This document shows positions 19,276 to 30,010 of a DNA stretch of 64,000 nt, one piece after another. Below the pieces are notes generated by a model, which saw only the letters and a list, made by a program, of their open reading frames with translations, was not told where the DNA came from and ran no database searches. A program made the position numbers and the translations under genes. Position 1 is the stretch's first letter. Each line of letters opens with the position of its first letter. Source of the DNA: Ureibacillus galli (GTDB lineage Bacteria > Bacillota > Bacilli > Bacillales_A > Planococcaceae); the NCBI RefSeq assembly GCF_014836845.1, contig NZ_JACSQA010000002.1:1-64000 (forward strand), written 5' to 3'.

Positions 19276-19845
19276 TTACTTTAAGTTTGATACGTATTCC
19301 TCTAATTTATTTTGATCGAGGGGGCCAACAATATGATTTTGAATACGCCCTTCTGAATCAATCATAAAAGTGGATGGAATGGTTAATATTTGATAAAGGT
19401 CATCCACTCCCTTTTCTTCCATTAAAAGAATTGGAAAAGTTAGTTCATAGCTATCTACAAATTGATTTACCTTTTCTTTGGAAACCTCCGTATGAGTTAA
19501 ATTCACTCCAACAATGACAAAGTCCTCTTCCTTTGCATATTGTTCGTAATATTCTTGTAAATGAGGCATCTCAATTTTACAAGGTGGACACCATGTTGCC
19601 CAGAAATTTAAAACAACCTTTTTTCCCTTTAAATCAGATAAATGAAAGGTTTCACCAGATAAAGTTTTTAATGTGAAATCAGGTGCTAATTGTCCCTTTT
19701 CTAATCCTTCTTTTTCTAAGTCTATTTCATAACCAATGGCATTCTCATCAATTTCTTTACTTTTATCAACTTGTTTTTTTATATAAGTTGTAAGCATGAT
19801 GACGACAAGTACCATAATGATGATTAGGCCAATCATTTTCTTCAT
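19276..19845 (-). CDS. Membrane-anchored thioredoxin-like protein (ResA/TlpA type)
   Basis: A 189-residue protein with an N-terminal membrane anchor (residues 4-22). The redoxin domain (about 50-187) has the active site WATWCPPCK and the cis-proline region LTIPSTFMID. ResA and StoA of B. subtilis carry CEPC; here the motif is CPPC. The extracytoplasmic position predicts reduction or repair of cysteines outside the membrane. It lies between the M23 hydrolase and ctpB, which suggests but does not prove a client among exported wall or sporulation proteins. Confidence 0.8.
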   Translation of the reverse strand: MKKMIGLIIIMVLVVIMLTTYIKKQVDKSKEIDENAIGYEIDLEKEGLEKGQLAPDFTLKTLSGETFHLSDLKGKKVVLNFWATWCPPCKIEMPHLQEYYEQYAKEEDFVIVGVNLTHTEVSKEKVNQFVDSYELTFPILLMEEKGVDDLYQILTIPSTFMIDSEGRIQNHIVGPLDQNKLEEYVSNLK

Positions 19846-19989
19846 ATTCTACTCTCCAAAAAAATTATTAACGATATGTTTTAAAACGATGAGTTATGTC
19901 GTAATACTCTATCAATTTTCATTTACCTTCCATTAGAATAACACAGATTTGAGTCTGACCATACGATTGAAGTATTGAACAAAAAGAAA

Positions 19990-20021
19990 GCAGACTAGTT
20001 GTGAACACACAACTAGTCTGC
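19990..20021 (-). terminator. Terminator after the M23 hydrolase gene
   Basis: Perfect 14-bp stem (19990-20003 with 20008-20021) and AACA loop, followed on the minus strand by TTTCTTTTT. Confidence 0.85.
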
Positions 20022-20028
20022 AAAATAT

Positions 20029-21366
20029 TTATAAAGAGATATAATTTAATGGGTTAACGCTACCAACACTTTGTCTTACCCACGTACCGATATGAATTTC
20101 AAAGTGTAAGTGTGTTCCCGTTGATCCACCAGTATTCCCCATACCAGCAATATGTTGACCTTTAGATACTTGAGTACCTACACTTACATTAATTGAATTT
20201 AAATGTGCATAAACAGAAGTGTAAATTTGACCATCAATGGAATGAGTAATCATAACAACATTACCGAAAGTGGATAAAGGTGCTGCATAACTTACAACGC
20301 CATCTGCTGCTGCAACTACTGGAGTGCCTGTACTATTTGCTAAATCGATTCCGTAGTGCATTTTACGCTCCCCTGTAATTGGGTGAATACGTACTCCATA
20401 GGGACTAGTGTATCGACCATTAGCAGGTTTTGTCCAATTTCCTGAAGAAACAGCTGGTGTTGAGCCACTATTACTGCTTCCACTATTATTACTTCCACTA
20501 TTACTGCTTCCACTATTACTATTATTATTCTTTTTAGCATTTTCAGCTGCTTTTTTCTTTTGTAACTCTTGCTGGCGAGCAATTTCTAATAATCTTTTTT
20601 GCTCAGCTGCAATTTGAGCATTAAGCTCATCGCTAATTTCTACCGCTTCTTCATAATGCTCTTCTAACACTTTTTTCTCATTAGCAATTTGACTTTGTTC
20701 TTTTTCAAGTTCTTTTACTAATCTATCTTTCTCTGCTTTTTGAGAATCAAGGGAAGCTTTTAAACTTTGTAATTTTGATTTATTTGTTTCTAATTCATCT
20801 TTTGTTTTTTCAACTGTTACTTTTTGTTGGTCTAATTTTTCTTGATCCTCTTTTTGCTCTTTAATAATTTGACGGTCCGCATCCATTAAAGTATTAACGG
20901 CAGAAAAACGGTCAATGAAATCTACGAAACTATTTGCACCTAGTAAAACATCGATATAGCTAACAGATCCATTTGCTTGAAGTGCGCGTGCACGTTCTTC
21001 AAGTAATTTATCCCGTTGTTCGATTTTTTCTTCAAGTGCTTTGATTTCCTTTTTTAACGTTTCGATTTTTTCTTCTGCTTCAGTAATTTCAGATTCTACA
21101 GCAATAATTTCATTATCTGTCTTTGAAATTTCGCTGTTTAAATTGGAAATTTGAGCAATCAATTGATTTTGCTTGTCCTCTAAAACATTAATCTCAGAAG
21201 ATTTTTCATTAATTTGGCTTTTTAACTCACTTTTTTGATTTTCAATTTCTGATTTTTCATTTTTTAATTCAGTTAAACTTTCAGCATATGTAGCTGGCAT
21301 TTGGATAGCAAATACTAATGCTACGGCTGAAGCAAAAATTGGAAACGTTTTTTTTCTTATTTTCAC
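20029..21366 (-). CDS. Coiled-coil M23 peptidoglycan hydrolase, FtsEX partner
   Basis: A 445-residue exported protein. The signal peptide ends near residue 28 (ATYA-ES). Two long coiled coils (about 30-130 and 160-275) flank a hinge at 131-155. A Ser/Asn/Gly linker (280-302) leads to an M23 domain. All zinc and catalytic residues are present: H328, H337 and D341 (HYGID), H388, and H419-H421 (HLH). So it should be an active endopeptidase, unlike E. coli EnvC. It lies directly after ftsX, which points to control by FtsEX. In B. subtilis FtsEX instead activates CwlO. Confidence 0.85.
   Translation of the reverse strand: MKIRKKTFPIFASAVALVFAIQMPATYAESLTELKNEKSEIENQKSELKSQINEKSSEINVLEDKQNQLIAQISNLNSEISKTDNEIIAVESEITEAEEKIETLKKEIKALEEKIEQRDKLLEERARALQANGSVSYIDVLLGANSFVDFIDRFSAVNTLMDADRQIIKEQKEDQEKLDQQKVTVEKTKDELETNKSKLQSLKASLDSQKAEKDRLVKELEKEQSQIANEKKVLEEHYEEAVEISDELNAQIAAEQKRLLEIARQQELQKKKAAENAKKNNNSNSGSSNSGSNNSGSSNSGSTPAVSSGNWTKPANGRYTSPYGVRIHPITGERKMHYGIDLANSTGTPVVAAADGVVSYAAPLSTFGNVVMITHSIDGQIYTSVYAHLNSINVSVGTQVSKGQHIAGMGNTGGSTGTHLHFEIHIGTWVRQSVGSVNPLNYISL
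20466..20530 (-). repeat. Short tandem repeats coding the Ser/Asn/Gly linker
   Basis: Imperfect units of about 15 bases (plus strand CCACTATTACTGCTT and variants) encode SGSNNSGSSN-type residues between coiled coil and M23 domain. Such a tract could change length by slippage without shifting the frame. Confidence 0.7.
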
Positions 21367-21435
21367 AAAAGATGACTCCTTTCAACTTAAATGCACATTA
21401 TTCAACTTTTTTCGCATATGTAAGACCGTTAGATC

Positions 21436-22332
21436 TTAGATCTTTAAGAACTTTCTAACGGACATGAAACTTCCCCAAACCCCTATGAAAATACCAAGTA
21501 CTATAATTAATGCATTTACTTGATATAGTAACGGCGATAAATCTAAAAGTTGTACTAACTCACCGTGCAATCTAGGTTGTAAAACGTTGTAAACGTTGTA
21601 ATAAACAATCGATACAACAGCAATCGGAATGATGGAACCTAATACTCCTAGCCACATTCCTTCTAAAACAAACGGAATTCTTACAAACGCATTTGTAGCA
21701 CCTACTAGTTTCATAATTTCGATTTCGTCTCTGCGGGCAATAATGGTAATACGGATCGTATTAGAAATTAAGAAAATAGCAGTAAATAGCAAGCCTACAA
21801 TTAAAATTAGACCGACATTTCTACTTGTGTTTAAGAAGCTAAATAGTTTCTCTACTTTCCCCTCACCATACACAACTTCATATGTATTGTCTAAAGCATC
21901 AATTTTCTTAGCTACTTTTGCTGTTTGCTGTGGATCCGAAGCTTTTACATAAAGAACATTTCGTAATGGATTACTTTGTTCGAATAAGCTTAAATCATCA
22001 CCGAAATCCTCAATTAATAAATTCAATTCATTTTCTTTTGAGGAATACTTCACTTCTTTAACTTCTGGTAATTTTTCTATGTCACTAATTAATTTATCTT
22101 CTGCTTCTTTTGCTTGATTCGGATCTTCAATTATGTCAATTAATACTTTTATTTCCACATCATTTTCAATATCATCTGCCACTTTATTCAAGTTCATCAT
22201 GATGATTGCAAATACACCAACTAATAGTAATGTTACGGTTACAGCACTTATGGAAGCAAATGTCATCCAACCATTACGACTAAGTGTTTTAAAACTTTCT
22301 CGGAAGTGCCGTTTAATCGTTCTACCCTTCAT
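21436..22332 (-). CDS. ftsX: FtsX, cell division ABC transporter-like membrane protein
   Basis: A 298-residue FtsX with a short cytoplasmic tail, a first membrane segment (about 25-47), the extracellular domain (about 50-165), and three C-terminal segments. The family phrase IARRDEIEIMKLVGATN is present. FtsX with FtsE transmits ATP hydrolysis to a wall hydrolase outside the cell. I prefer ATG 22332, with GGAGG 11 bases upstream inside the ftsE end; a GTG at 22344 is the alternative. It overlaps ftsE by 11 bases. Confidence 0.93.
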   Translation of the reverse strand: MKGRTIKRHFRESFKTLSRNGWMTFASISAVTVTLLLVGVFAIIMMNLNKVADDIENDVEIKVLIDIIEDPNQAKEAEDKLISDIEKLPEVKEVKYSSKENELNLLIEDFGDDLSLFEQSNPLRNVLYVKASDPQQTAKVAKKIDALDNTYEVVYGEGKVEKLFSFLNTSRNVGLILIVGLLFTAIFLISNTIRITIIARRDEIEIMKLVGATNAFVRIPFVLEGMWLGVLGSIIPIAVVSIVYYNVYNVLQPRLHGELVQLLDLSPLLYQVNALIIVLGIFIGVWGSFMSVRKFLKI

Positions 22333-23008
22333 AACCGTAATCACCTCCGTCTACGTCACGGACGATTAAGCCGCCTTCAATTGCAATTACTCGTTTACGA
22401 ATTGCATTTACAATTTCTCTGTTGTGTGTCGCCATCACGACTGTCGTTCCACGAGCGTTAATTTCTTCGAAAATATTCATAATTTCCCATGAAGTTTCAG
22501 GGTCTAAGTTTCCTGTAGGCTCGTCCGCAATGACAACTTTCGGCATATTTACTATCGATCTCGCTATTGAGACACGTTGTTGCTCACCGCCGGAAAGTTC
22601 ATTTGGGAACATACGAACTTTATGTTTTAGACCTACTAAATCTAATACATCCATTACTTGCTTACGAATTGTCTTTGGATGCTCTTCAATTACTTCAAGG
22701 GCAAAGGCCACATTCTCATAAACATTTAATCTTGGTAACAATTTAAAGTCTTGGAATACAACACCAAGTTGTCTTCTTAAATATGGTACTTGTCGATTCT
22801 TTAAAGTTGATAGATTTGTTCCAGCGATAATTACTTCACCGGATGTTGGTTTTTCTTCACGATACATTAATTTAATGAAAGTAGATTTTCCCGCACCGCT
22901 TGGTCCAACCACATAGACAAATTCACCTTGTTTTATATCAACAGAAATTCCGTTAGCTGCAACAACACCATTCGGATATTTCTTCACGACGTTATTCATC
23001 TGTATCAT
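22322..23008 (-). CDS. ftsE: FtsE, ATPase of the FtsEX complex
   Basis: A 228-residue ABC ATPase with Walker A GPSGAGKST, signature LSGGEQQRVSIAR, Walker B VVIADEPTGNLDPE and H-loop MATHN. It is the cytoplasmic engine for FtsX. It heads the block ftsE-ftsX-M23 hydrolase. An extended -10 (TGTTATAAT, minus strand, 23066-23074) lies about 60 bases upstream of ATG 23008. Confidence 0.95.
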   Translation of the reverse strand: MIQMNNVVKKYPNGVVAANGISVDIKQGEFVYVVGPSGAGKSTFIKLMYREEKPTSGEVIIAGTNLSTLKNRQVPYLRRQLGVVFQDFKLLPRLNVYENVAFALEVIEEHPKTIRKQVMDVLDLVGLKHKVRMFPNELSGGEQQRVSIARSIVNMPKVVIADEPTGNLDPETSWEIMNIFEEINARGTTVVMATHNREIVNAIRKRVIAIEGGLIVRDVDGGDYGYEG

Positions 23009-23447
23009 TAATTAAACCACCTATATTCATATTAAATTCATTATCTATTCATTCACACATTATCTATTATAACATTCCTTTTCTTTATTTTTATTACATT
23101 TTCGTTTCATATTTAGAGTCCATCTACCTATTTTAGTCAATATATTACATTTTTCTAGTGATATCGTATTACAATTTTCTATCTTTTACAATTTCTTCAT
23201 ATTATTTTCTAACCTATCTTTATATAAATTGACAAAATTTTTATAGTTCTTTAGTAGAGGATAAAATGTTTATATCTTCAAATATGTTAAAAAATGGATA
23301 GTTAAAAACGGAACATTTATTTAGTTATTTTAATATTTTGTATACTGTAAGAATCACCTCGTCATAGAAAATAAAAAAACCAAAAATGTTAAACATAAAT
23401 CTAACATTTTTGGTTTTTTAAATTTTGATTTATTTAAACTGTGCTAC
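23009..23447. other. Spacer upstream of ftsE with its promoter
   Basis: About 440 AT-rich bases. The side next to ftsE holds the extended -10 at 23066-23074. The other end holds a hairpin terminator. In between a plus-strand TTGACA (23229-23234) has no matching -10. I see no gene. Confidence 0.5.
23374..23419. terminator. Terminator after the DUF4097 gene
   Basis: Perfect 18-bp stem (23374-23391 with 23402-23419) with a T-run at the end on both strands. It should stop minus-strand transcription from the DUF4097 gene and may work both ways. Confidence 0.8.
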
Positions 23448-24653
23448 TTATTCTGCAATATATCTTACAATAATACTTCCAGTACGAGATTCACCCGATA
23501 ATTTTAAAATATTTGCATTATCGATTAATTTCTCAAAAAACAATGTTTTCAATAAAAATTGATCTTCTTCGGATCTAATCACAACATCTGAAAGGCCAAC
23601 ATCTGCTTTTCCAAAATTTGTTGTTACTTGACCATCAAGGGATATGGATTTGGGAACATATAACTCAACAGAACCAGCCACGGTTTGGGCTTTTACTTTC
23701 CGTGCATCTTTCGCATTCGTCGTAATTACTAGTGTACCGTTAACCGACTCCGCTTCAACTTCTTGTAGTTCTCCATCGATATAAATACGTCCGTTTACTG
23801 ATTCCGTTTCTAAATCATCCCCGATGACATCACGAAGTTCAATAGACCCATTTCCCGTCTCAATCGTCGCATGTTCAAAGGAAGACTGATTCACTTTAAT
23901 TGCCCCATTATACGTTTTTAATTTAATTAATTTCGCATCAACACTTTGAACTGTAACAGCCCCGTTTAACAAACGTACTAAAACGACATCATATAACTTC
24001 TCTGGTACAACTAAGCGTAATGAAACTTGAGACAATTTTGTCGAAACAGAAATTGTTAATTTACCATCCACTAATTGAACAAGTCGTTCTTCGAATTGTT
24101 CTTTCGTTTTTTCTTCATCATGATCATTCAAAGGAGTTTTTACTTGGGCTTCTACTAAAAATTGATTCTCTTCTGATTTGACGATATCTACTTTCCCATT
24201 CGGTATTTCAATTTCAACGCCTTTTATTTCATCTGATTCATAGGCGTAAGTTTTGGTGAATTGTACTTTTTCTCCAAAAGGAAATTCGAAGTCAAAGTCT
24301 TTAATTTTAGAAAACGTAGAATTCATCAGCCCTGCTACCCGATTGCTAAATTGAGATAAATCTTGTTTCAGATCGTTCATGAATTCATCCATTTTTTTGT
24401 TAGCTTCTTTATTTTGAAACGCTTTGCCAAATATATCTTCAAAACCAGTTTTTTTCGATTCTTCTTCTGTTTGTTGAGATGCTTCAGTTTGCTCTGAATC
24501 ATTTGTTTTTTCAGAATTTGTTGTTAGAGGAACATTCGTTAATTGTGTGGAATCCTTTTCTTTTGTTAACGCCTCTAGTAAAACAATCGCTTCTTCAGCT
24601 GAGATTGTTCCATTTTCAACTAATTTTAATATGCGTTTACGTTCATTTTCCAT
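23448..24653 (-). CDS. DUF4097/YvlB-like protein with N-terminal SHOCT-like motif
   Basis: A 401-residue cytoplasmic protein. The first 35 residues (ENERKRILKLVENGTISAEEA) form the short helical motif seen at the start of B. subtilis YvlB. A low-complexity, acidic Gln/Thr/Glu stretch follows. From about residue 130 the DUF4097 beta-helix repeats appear (VNGTLVITTNA, TGNGSIELRDV). YvlB belongs to the envelope-stress response in Bacillus; the exact role is unknown. ATG 24653 has GAGGGAGG before it. No yvlACD neighbours are present. Confidence 0.75.
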   Translation of the reverse strand: MENERKRILKLVENGTISAEEAIVLLEALTKEKDSTQLTNVPLTTNSEKTNDSEQTEASQQTEEESKKTGFEDIFGKAFQNKEANKKMDEFMNDLKQDLSQFSNRVAGLMNSTFSKIKDFDFEFPFGEKVQFTKTYAYESDEIKGVEIEIPNGKVDIVKSEENQFLVEAQVKTPLNDHDEEKTKEQFEERLVQLVDGKLTISVSTKLSQVSLRLVVPEKLYDVVLVRLLNGAVTVQSVDAKLIKLKTYNGAIKVNQSSFEHATIETGNGSIELRDVIGDDLETESVNGRIYIDGELQEVEAESVNGTLVITTNAKDARKVKAQTVAGSVELYVPKSISLDGQVTTNFGKADVGLSDVVIRSEEDQFLLKTLFFEKLIDNANILKLSGESRTGSIIVRYIAE

Positions 24654-24745
24654 AAAAAAAAGCCTCCCTCTAATTTGTATACTTAATATACGAAGAGGGT
24701 GGCTAAAAAGTTTCATTTCTCTTTTCCTATAGACAGTTGTTCCAT

Positions 24746-27613
24746 CTATTTATTAGAAGCCTCAGCTAAAAGTGATTCCATACGTTTTCGATCTCGTTCT
24801 AAAATTGGTTTTAAATATTGTCCAGTATAAGATTTTTCATGGGCGGCTATTTCTTCAGGAGTTCCCGTAGCAATAATCGTTCCACCATTTTCTCCGCCTT
24901 CTGGTCCAAGGTCGATAATATAATCTGCTGTTTTAATAACATCTAAATTATGTTCAATGACAAGAACGGTGTCACCATTTTCTACTAGTCTTTGTAACAC
25001 TTTTAAAAGACGGGCGATATCATGGGCATGTAAACCAGTTGTTGGTTCATCTAAAATATAAAACGATTTCCCAGTGGAGCGTCGATGTAATTCAGATGCC
25101 AGTTTAACTCGTTGTGCTTCTCCGCCTGATAATGTAGTAGCAGGTTGTCCAAGTTTCATATATCCAAGACCTACATCCACAATCGTTTGTAGTTTTCTTT
25201 GAATTTTAGGGACATTTTCGAAAAATACTACCGCATCTTCAATCGTCATATCCAATAATTCTGCGATATTTTTTTCCTTATAGCGAACTTCTAAAGTCTC
25301 ACGATTGTAACGTTTTCCATGACAAACTTCACAAGGAACATAGACATCAGGTAAAAAGTGCATTTCAATTTTTATAATACCATCACCACGACACGCTTCG
25401 CAGCGTCCACCTTTTACATTAAAACTAAAACGGCCCTTTTTATAACCACGAACTTTCGCTTCATTCGTTGAAGCAAATAAATCACGAATATCATCAAAAA
25501 CGCCTGTATAGGTTGCAGGATTTGAACGCGGTGTACGACCAATTGGTGATTGGTCAATATCGATTACTTTATCTAATTGTTCGATTCCTGTTATGTCTTT
25601 ATGGGCACCTGGTTTTGAGCGGGCACGATTTAATTTTTGTGCAAGGGCTTTATATAAAATCTCATTAATTAATGTAGATTTCCCAGAACCTGATACACCT
25701 GTTACGGCAATGAATTGTCCTAGAGGAATATCGACATTTACATTTTTTAAATTATTTTCAGTTGCCCCTTTGATTGATAGTTTACGTCCATCTAATTTTC
25801 TGCGTTCTATCGGAAGGGGAATGAATTTGTTTCCACTTAAATATTGTCCTGTAATAGACGAAGAGTTTTCCATCACTTCACTAGGTGTACCAGAGGCTAC
25901 AATTTCTCCACCATGAACACCTGCTCCAGGACCAACATCGATTAAGTAATCCGCCGCCAACATCGTATCTTCATCATGTTCAACGACAATTAGTGTATTA
26001 CCTAAATCCCGCATTTCTTTCATTGTTGCGATAAGACGATCATTATCTCGTTGATGGAGTCCGATGGAAGGCTCGTCCAAAATGTATAATACCCCTGTTA
26101 AACGGGAACCGATTTGCGTTGCCAATCGAATTCGTTGTGCCTCTCCACCGGATAATGTACCTGCTGCTCTTGATAATGTTAAATAATCTAAGCCAACATT
26201 TATAAGGAAACTTAACCGTTCAGTAATTTCACGAATGATTAATCGAGCGATTTGCATTTCCTTTTCTGATAGGGTTAATGTAGAGAAAAATTCAAACATA
26301 TCGCCAATCGAATGTTCTGTTGCTTCAGCAATGTGTAATCCTTCTACTTTTACCGCCAATGTTTCAGGCTTTAATCGATACCCTTTACACGTTGGACAAG
26401 GTTGTTGGGTCATATATTTTTCCATTTGTTCTTTTACGTAATCGGAAGTAGAATCACGGTATCGTCGTTCAATATTACGAATGACTCCTTCAAATTCAAT
26501 TTCCTTATCATGGACACTGCCGTATTCACTTTCATAATGGAAATGAATTTTTTCCTTTCCGGAACCATATAAAATTTTATCCATTTGACCTTTTGGTATT
26601 TGTGATACTGGAACATCCATCGGTATTCCGTAGTGCTCACAAACCGCTTTTAAAAGCTGAGGATAATACTGAGAACTTGTTGGCTCCCATGCTGCAATCG
26701 CATGTTCTTCTAACGTTTTCTCCCAATCAGGAATTAATAAATCAAGATCCACTTCTTGTTTAGTTCCTAAACCGTCACAGGATGGACAAGCACCAAATGG
26801 GCTGTTAAATGAAAACATACGAGGTTCTAATTCACCAATGGAAAAACCACATAGTGGACAAGCGTGGTGTTCACTAAACAGTAACTCTTCATGTTCCATC
26901 ACATCCACAATCACTTTTCCATCAGCTAGTTTACATGCCGTTTCTAAAGAATCACTTAGACGGGAAGAAATCCCTTCTTTAATCACAATTCGATCGACTA
27001 CTACTTCAATGTTATGTTTTTTATTTTTATCAAGTTCAATGGAATCATCTAAATCCCGCATTTCTCCATCTATTCGAACACGAACAAATCCTTGTTTTTT
27101 CAAATCTTCAATTAGTTTAACATGGGTTCCCTTTCGACCCGATACGATTGGTGCGAATAGCTGCATTTTCGTACGCTCAGGGTATTCTAATAATCGATCT
27201 ACCATTTGCTCAATTGTTTGTGAGGCAATTTCAGTTCCGTGGTTTGGACAAATTGGTTTTCCAATTCGAGCAAAAAGCAATCGTAAATAATCATAAATTT
27301 CCGTTACTGTTCCAACTGTTGAACGTGGGTTTCGACTAGTTGTCTTTTGGTCAATAGAAATAGCTGGTGATAGGCCTTCTATTAGGTCAACGTCTGGCTT
27401 ATCCATTTGACCTAAAAATTGACGAGCATAGGCAGAAAGGGATTCGACATAACGCCGCTGTCCTTCAGCATAAATCGTATCAAAAGCAAGGGACGACTTC
27501 CCTGAACCTGATAAGCCAGTTATAACTACTAGCTTATCTCGGGGTATCGTTACATTAACATTTTTCAAATTATTTGAACGTGCACCTTGCACAACAATTT
27601 CAGTATTTTTCAC
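24746..27613 (-). CDS. uvrA: Excinuclease ABC subunit A
   Basis: A 955-residue UvrA with two ABC modules. Walker A motifs are GLSGSGKSS (about residue 32) and GVSGSGKST (about 640). Two signatures LSGGEAQR are present. The zinc modules CPLCG...CPSC and CEAC...CEVC are intact. UvrA2 scans for bulky lesions and loads UvrB. The start is GTG 27613, only 6 bases after the uvrB stop, with GGAAGGGTG before it. It is co-transcribed with uvrB. Confidence 0.98.
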   Translation of the reverse strand: MKNTEIVVQGARSNNLKNVNVTIPRDKLVVITGLSGSGKSSLAFDTIYAEGQRRYVESLSAYARQFLGQMDKPDVDLIEGLSPAISIDQKTTSRNPRSTVGTVTEIYDYLRLLFARIGKPICPNHGTEIASQTIEQMVDRLLEYPERTKMQLFAPIVSGRKGTHVKLIEDLKKQGFVRVRIDGEMRDLDDSIELDKNKKHNIEVVVDRIVIKEGISSRLSDSLETACKLADGKVIVDVMEHEELLFSEHHACPLCGFSIGELEPRMFSFNSPFGACPSCDGLGTKQEVDLDLLIPDWEKTLEEHAIAAWEPTSSQYYPQLLKAVCEHYGIPMDVPVSQIPKGQMDKILYGSGKEKIHFHYESEYGSVHDKEIEFEGVIRNIERRYRDSTSDYVKEQMEKYMTQQPCPTCKGYRLKPETLAVKVEGLHIAEATEHSIGDMFEFFSTLTLSEKEMQIARLIIREITERLSFLINVGLDYLTLSRAAGTLSGGEAQRIRLATQIGSRLTGVLYILDEPSIGLHQRDNDRLIATMKEMRDLGNTLIVVEHDEDTMLAADYLIDVGPGAGVHGGEIVASGTPSEVMENSSSITGQYLSGNKFIPLPIERRKLDGRKLSIKGATENNLKNVNVDIPLGQFIAVTGVSGSGKSTLINEILYKALAQKLNRARSKPGAHKDITGIEQLDKVIDIDQSPIGRTPRSNPATYTGVFDDIRDLFASTNEAKVRGYKKGRFSFNVKGGRCEACRGDGIIKIEMHFLPDVYVPCEVCHGKRYNRETLEVRYKEKNIAELLDMTIEDAVVFFENVPKIQRKLQTIVDVGLGYMKLGQPATTLSGGEAQRVKLASELHRRSTGKSFYILDEPTTGLHAHDIARLLKVLQRLVENGDTVLVIEHNLDVIKTADYIIDLGPEGGENGGTIIATGTPEEIAAHEKSYTGQYLKPILERDRKRMESLLAEASNK

Positions 27614-27619
27614 TATTGA

Positions 27620-29602
27620 TCACCCTTCCACCTTCAACTCAAATATCGTATCTCTCAATTCTGCTGCACGTTCAAAATCAAGGGCTTTAGCAGCTTCCTT
27701 CATTTCTAATTCTAAAGATGCAATCAGTTTTTCAATTTCAGATTTCGTCATTTTCTTACCTTTCGTTACTTTAGTAACGTAAGTTTCTTCCTCTTCTGCT
27801 GCTTGTGTAGCGCGAATTAATTCTGGAATTTTCTTCTGGATTGTTTTTGGCGTTATACCATGCTCTTTGTTATATGCTTCTTGGATAGTTCGACGACGTT
27901 TTGTTTCATCAATCGCTTTTTTCATCGAATCAGTTATATGATCTGCATACATGATGACATGACCATTTGCATTTCGAGCTGCGCGGCCAATTGTTTGAAT
28001 TAAAGAACGTTCAGACCGTAAAAATCCTTCCTTATCCGCATCTAAAATTGCTACAAGCGATACTTCTGGAATATCTAAACCTTCCCGTAATAAGTTAATT
28101 CCAACTAATACGTCATATGTGCCTCTTCGAAGCTCTCTTATAATTTCAATTCGGTCTAGCGTTTTTACTTCTGAATGAAGATATTCTACTTTAATTCCCA
28201 TTTCTTTAAAGTAATCCGTCAAATCTTCCGCCATTTTCTTTGTTAATGTCGTAACGAGCACTCGTTCTTGTTTTCTTGTTCGTTCATTTATCTCATCGAT
28301 TAAGTCATCGATTTGTCCTTCAATTGGACGGACATCGATTGTTGGATCTAATAATCCAGTTGGTCGGATAATTTGTTCTACCATTTCTGGTGTATGCTCT
28401 ATCTCATATGGACCAGGTGTGGCAGAAACATAAATAGCTTGATGAACATGTTGTTCAAATTCTTCAAATTTTAACGGTCTATTATCCAAAGCGGAAGGTA
28501 AACGGAATCCGTGCTCAACTAATACATTTTTTCGAGCCTGGTCTCCATTATACATTCCCCGTATTTGCGGCAATGTAACATGACTCTCATCCACTACTAA
28601 TAGGAAATCTTTTGGGAAGTAATCAAGCAACGTATATGGTGTTGCTCCTGCTTCTCTCAACGTTAAGTGACGGGAGTAATTTTCAACTCCCGAACAAAAA
28701 CCCATTTCCCGCATCATTTCTAAATCGTAATTTGTTCGTTGTTCAAGACGTTGCGCTTCAAGCAATTTATCTTCTGCTCGGAATTTGGCTAACTGTTGTT
28801 CAAGTTCCTTTTCAATATTTTCAATCGCCTTCCGCATCTTTTCTTCCCGGGTAACGAAGTGGGAAGCTGGGAAAATCGCTACATGCTCCCGATCACCTAT
28901 AATTTCTCCTGTTAAAGCATCCACTTCTCGGATTCGCTCAATTTCATCACCAAATAATTCGACTCGAATACATTTTTCATCCCGTGATGCTGGGAATATT
29001 TCGACCACGTCTCCACGAACACGGAACGTCCCACGAGTAAAGTTCACATCGTTTCTTTCATATTGAATATCTACTAATTTTCGTAGTAATTGATTACGTT
29101 CTATTTCCATTCCAGTTCGCAGTGAAACAACCATTTCACGATATTCCTCTGGATTCCCTAAACCGTATATACAAGAAACGGAAGCGATAATGATAACATC
29201 ATCCCGCTCAAATAATGAAGATGTTGCCGAATGTCTTAATTTATCTATTTCATCATTAATACTTGAGTCTTTTTCGATGTATGTATCGGTTTGTGGTACA
29301 TACGCTTCTGGTTGATAGTAATCGTAATAACTTACAAAATATTCCACCGCATTATTTGGAAAAAACTGTTTAAACTCACTATAAAGTTGGCCCGCCAAAG
29401 TTTTATTATGTGCGATAACGAGCGTCGGCTTCTTTACCTCTTTTATAACATTTGAAATCGTAAATGTTTTCCCCGTACCAGTGGCCCCGAGCAATGTTTG
29501 ATGTTTTTTGCCCTCTTTTATGCCATTCACAAGTTCTACAATAGCATTAGGCTGATCTCCGCTCGGTTTATAGGCAGAATGCAATTCAAAAATTTCGGTC
29601 AT
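27620..29602 (-). CDS. uvrB: Excinuclease ABC subunit B
   Basis: A 660-residue UvrB. Walker A GATGTGKT is near residue 39. The beta-hairpin region follows with [12 protein letters not shown]. Helicase motifs include DESH and the arginine-finger region QTIGRAARN. The C-terminal UVR motif (about 622-657) is complete. It verifies lesions, is handed over by UvrA and recruits UvrC, which is not in this window. A LexA-like box lies about 80 bases upstream, in line with the known LexA control of uvrBA in B. subtilis. Confidence 0.98.
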   Translation of the reverse strand: MTEIFELHSAYKPSGDQPNAIVELVNGIKEGKKHQTLLGATGTGKTFTISNVIKEVKKPTLVIAHNKTLAGQLYSEFKQFFPNNAVEYFVSYYDYYQPEAYVPQTDTYIEKDSSINDEIDKLRHSATSSLFERDDVIIIASVSCIYGLGNPEEYREMVVSLRTGMEIERNQLLRKLVDIQYERNDVNFTRGTFRVRGDVVEIFPASRDEKCIRVELFGDEIERIREVDALTGEIIGDREHVAIFPASHFVTREEKMRKAIENIEKELEQQLAKFRAEDKLLEAQRLEQRTNYDLEMMREMGFCSGVENYSRHLTLREAGATPYTLLDYFPKDFLLVVDESHVTLPQIRGMYNGDQARKNVLVEHGFRLPSALDNRPLKFEEFEQHVHQAIYVSATPGPYEIEHTPEMVEQIIRPTGLLDPTIDVRPIEGQIDDLIDEINERTRKQERVLVTTLTKKMAEDLTDYFKEMGIKVEYLHSEVKTLDRIEIIRELRRGTYDVLVGINLLREGLDIPEVSLVAILDADKEGFLRSERSLIQTIGRAARNANGHVIMYADHITDSMKKAIDETKRRRTIQEAYNKEHGITPKTIQKKIPELIRATQAAEEEETYVTKVTKGKKMTKSEIEKLIASLELEMKEAAKALDFERAAELRDTIFELKVEG

Positions 29603-29679
29603 TTATCGTTCGTCCTTTCCACCCAAATGTTCTATGAATAAATTTTAGCATATCCTATCGAAAAATACGATTAATAAGC

Positions 29680-29691
29680 GAACGTATATTC
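29680..29691 (-). promoter_or_regulatory. LexA-like box upstream of uvrB
   Basis: GAACGTATATTC differs from the core GAAC-N4-GTTC by one base. It is about 80 bases before the uvrB start. uvrBA is an established LexA target in B. subtilis; binding here is inferred. Confidence 0.55.
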
Positions 29692-29765
29692 TTAAAAATA
29701 TTGTTTTCCTTATGATTTAATACTAATTTTTACCATAAACGACTATTATTAAAACTTACAAACGA

Positions 29766-29809
29766 AAAACGACCATCAATGCAAACAATATTGCATTGAT
29801 AGTCGTTTT
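29766..29809 (-). terminator. Terminator after the small ORF/IDEAL gene
   Basis: 19-bp stem (29766-29784 with 29791-29809) and ACAATA loop. The single imperfect pair is a U.G wobble on the minus strand. TTTTCGTTTG follows on that strand. Confidence 0.75.
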
Positions 29810-29914
29810 AACATATTTTAGAAAAATCTAATCTCATCATTCCCCGTCTAAGGCTACTTTAGTTTGTAAATATTAATAATAGTGGCATTAGGCAGAGAAT
29901 CTATAAGGGAGTAT

Positions 29915-30010
29915 TCAATAAATCATTCTTTTTCTCCGCTTTCGTGGAGTTCTAGAAACAACTAAGCCGCCTTTAAGTAAAATATCTACCCAATTGTTAC
30001 ATTCGGACAT
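29915..30010 (-). CDS. Candidate small basic protein, 31 residues
   Basis: ATG 30010 opens a 31-residue frame ending in TGA at 29915-29917. AGAGGT stands 8 bases before the ATG, a good ribosome site. The product has a short hydrophobic middle (WVDILLKGGLVV) and a very basic end (RTPRKRRKR). It lies 41 bases behind the IDEAL gene and before its terminator, so it could share that transcript. An inverted repeat brackets the start: arms TAAGCCGCCT and AGGCGGCTTA, plus inner TATCTA and TAGATA, could fold over the ribosome site. I know no homologue, and it may be chance. Confidence 0.35.
   Translation of the reverse strand: MSECNNWVDILLKGGLVVSRTPRKRRKRMIY

Noticed and set aside
23229-23419. Possible plus-strand small RNA from TTGACA to the terminator, with a short frame after GAGG
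   Set aside because: No -10 at the right distance, an 11-codon frame only, and the hairpin is explained by the opposite gene.
26838-27290. 150-residue frame on the plus strand inside uvrA
   Set aside because: Antisense to conserved uvrA codons, with cysteine- and serine-rich composition typical of shadow frames.
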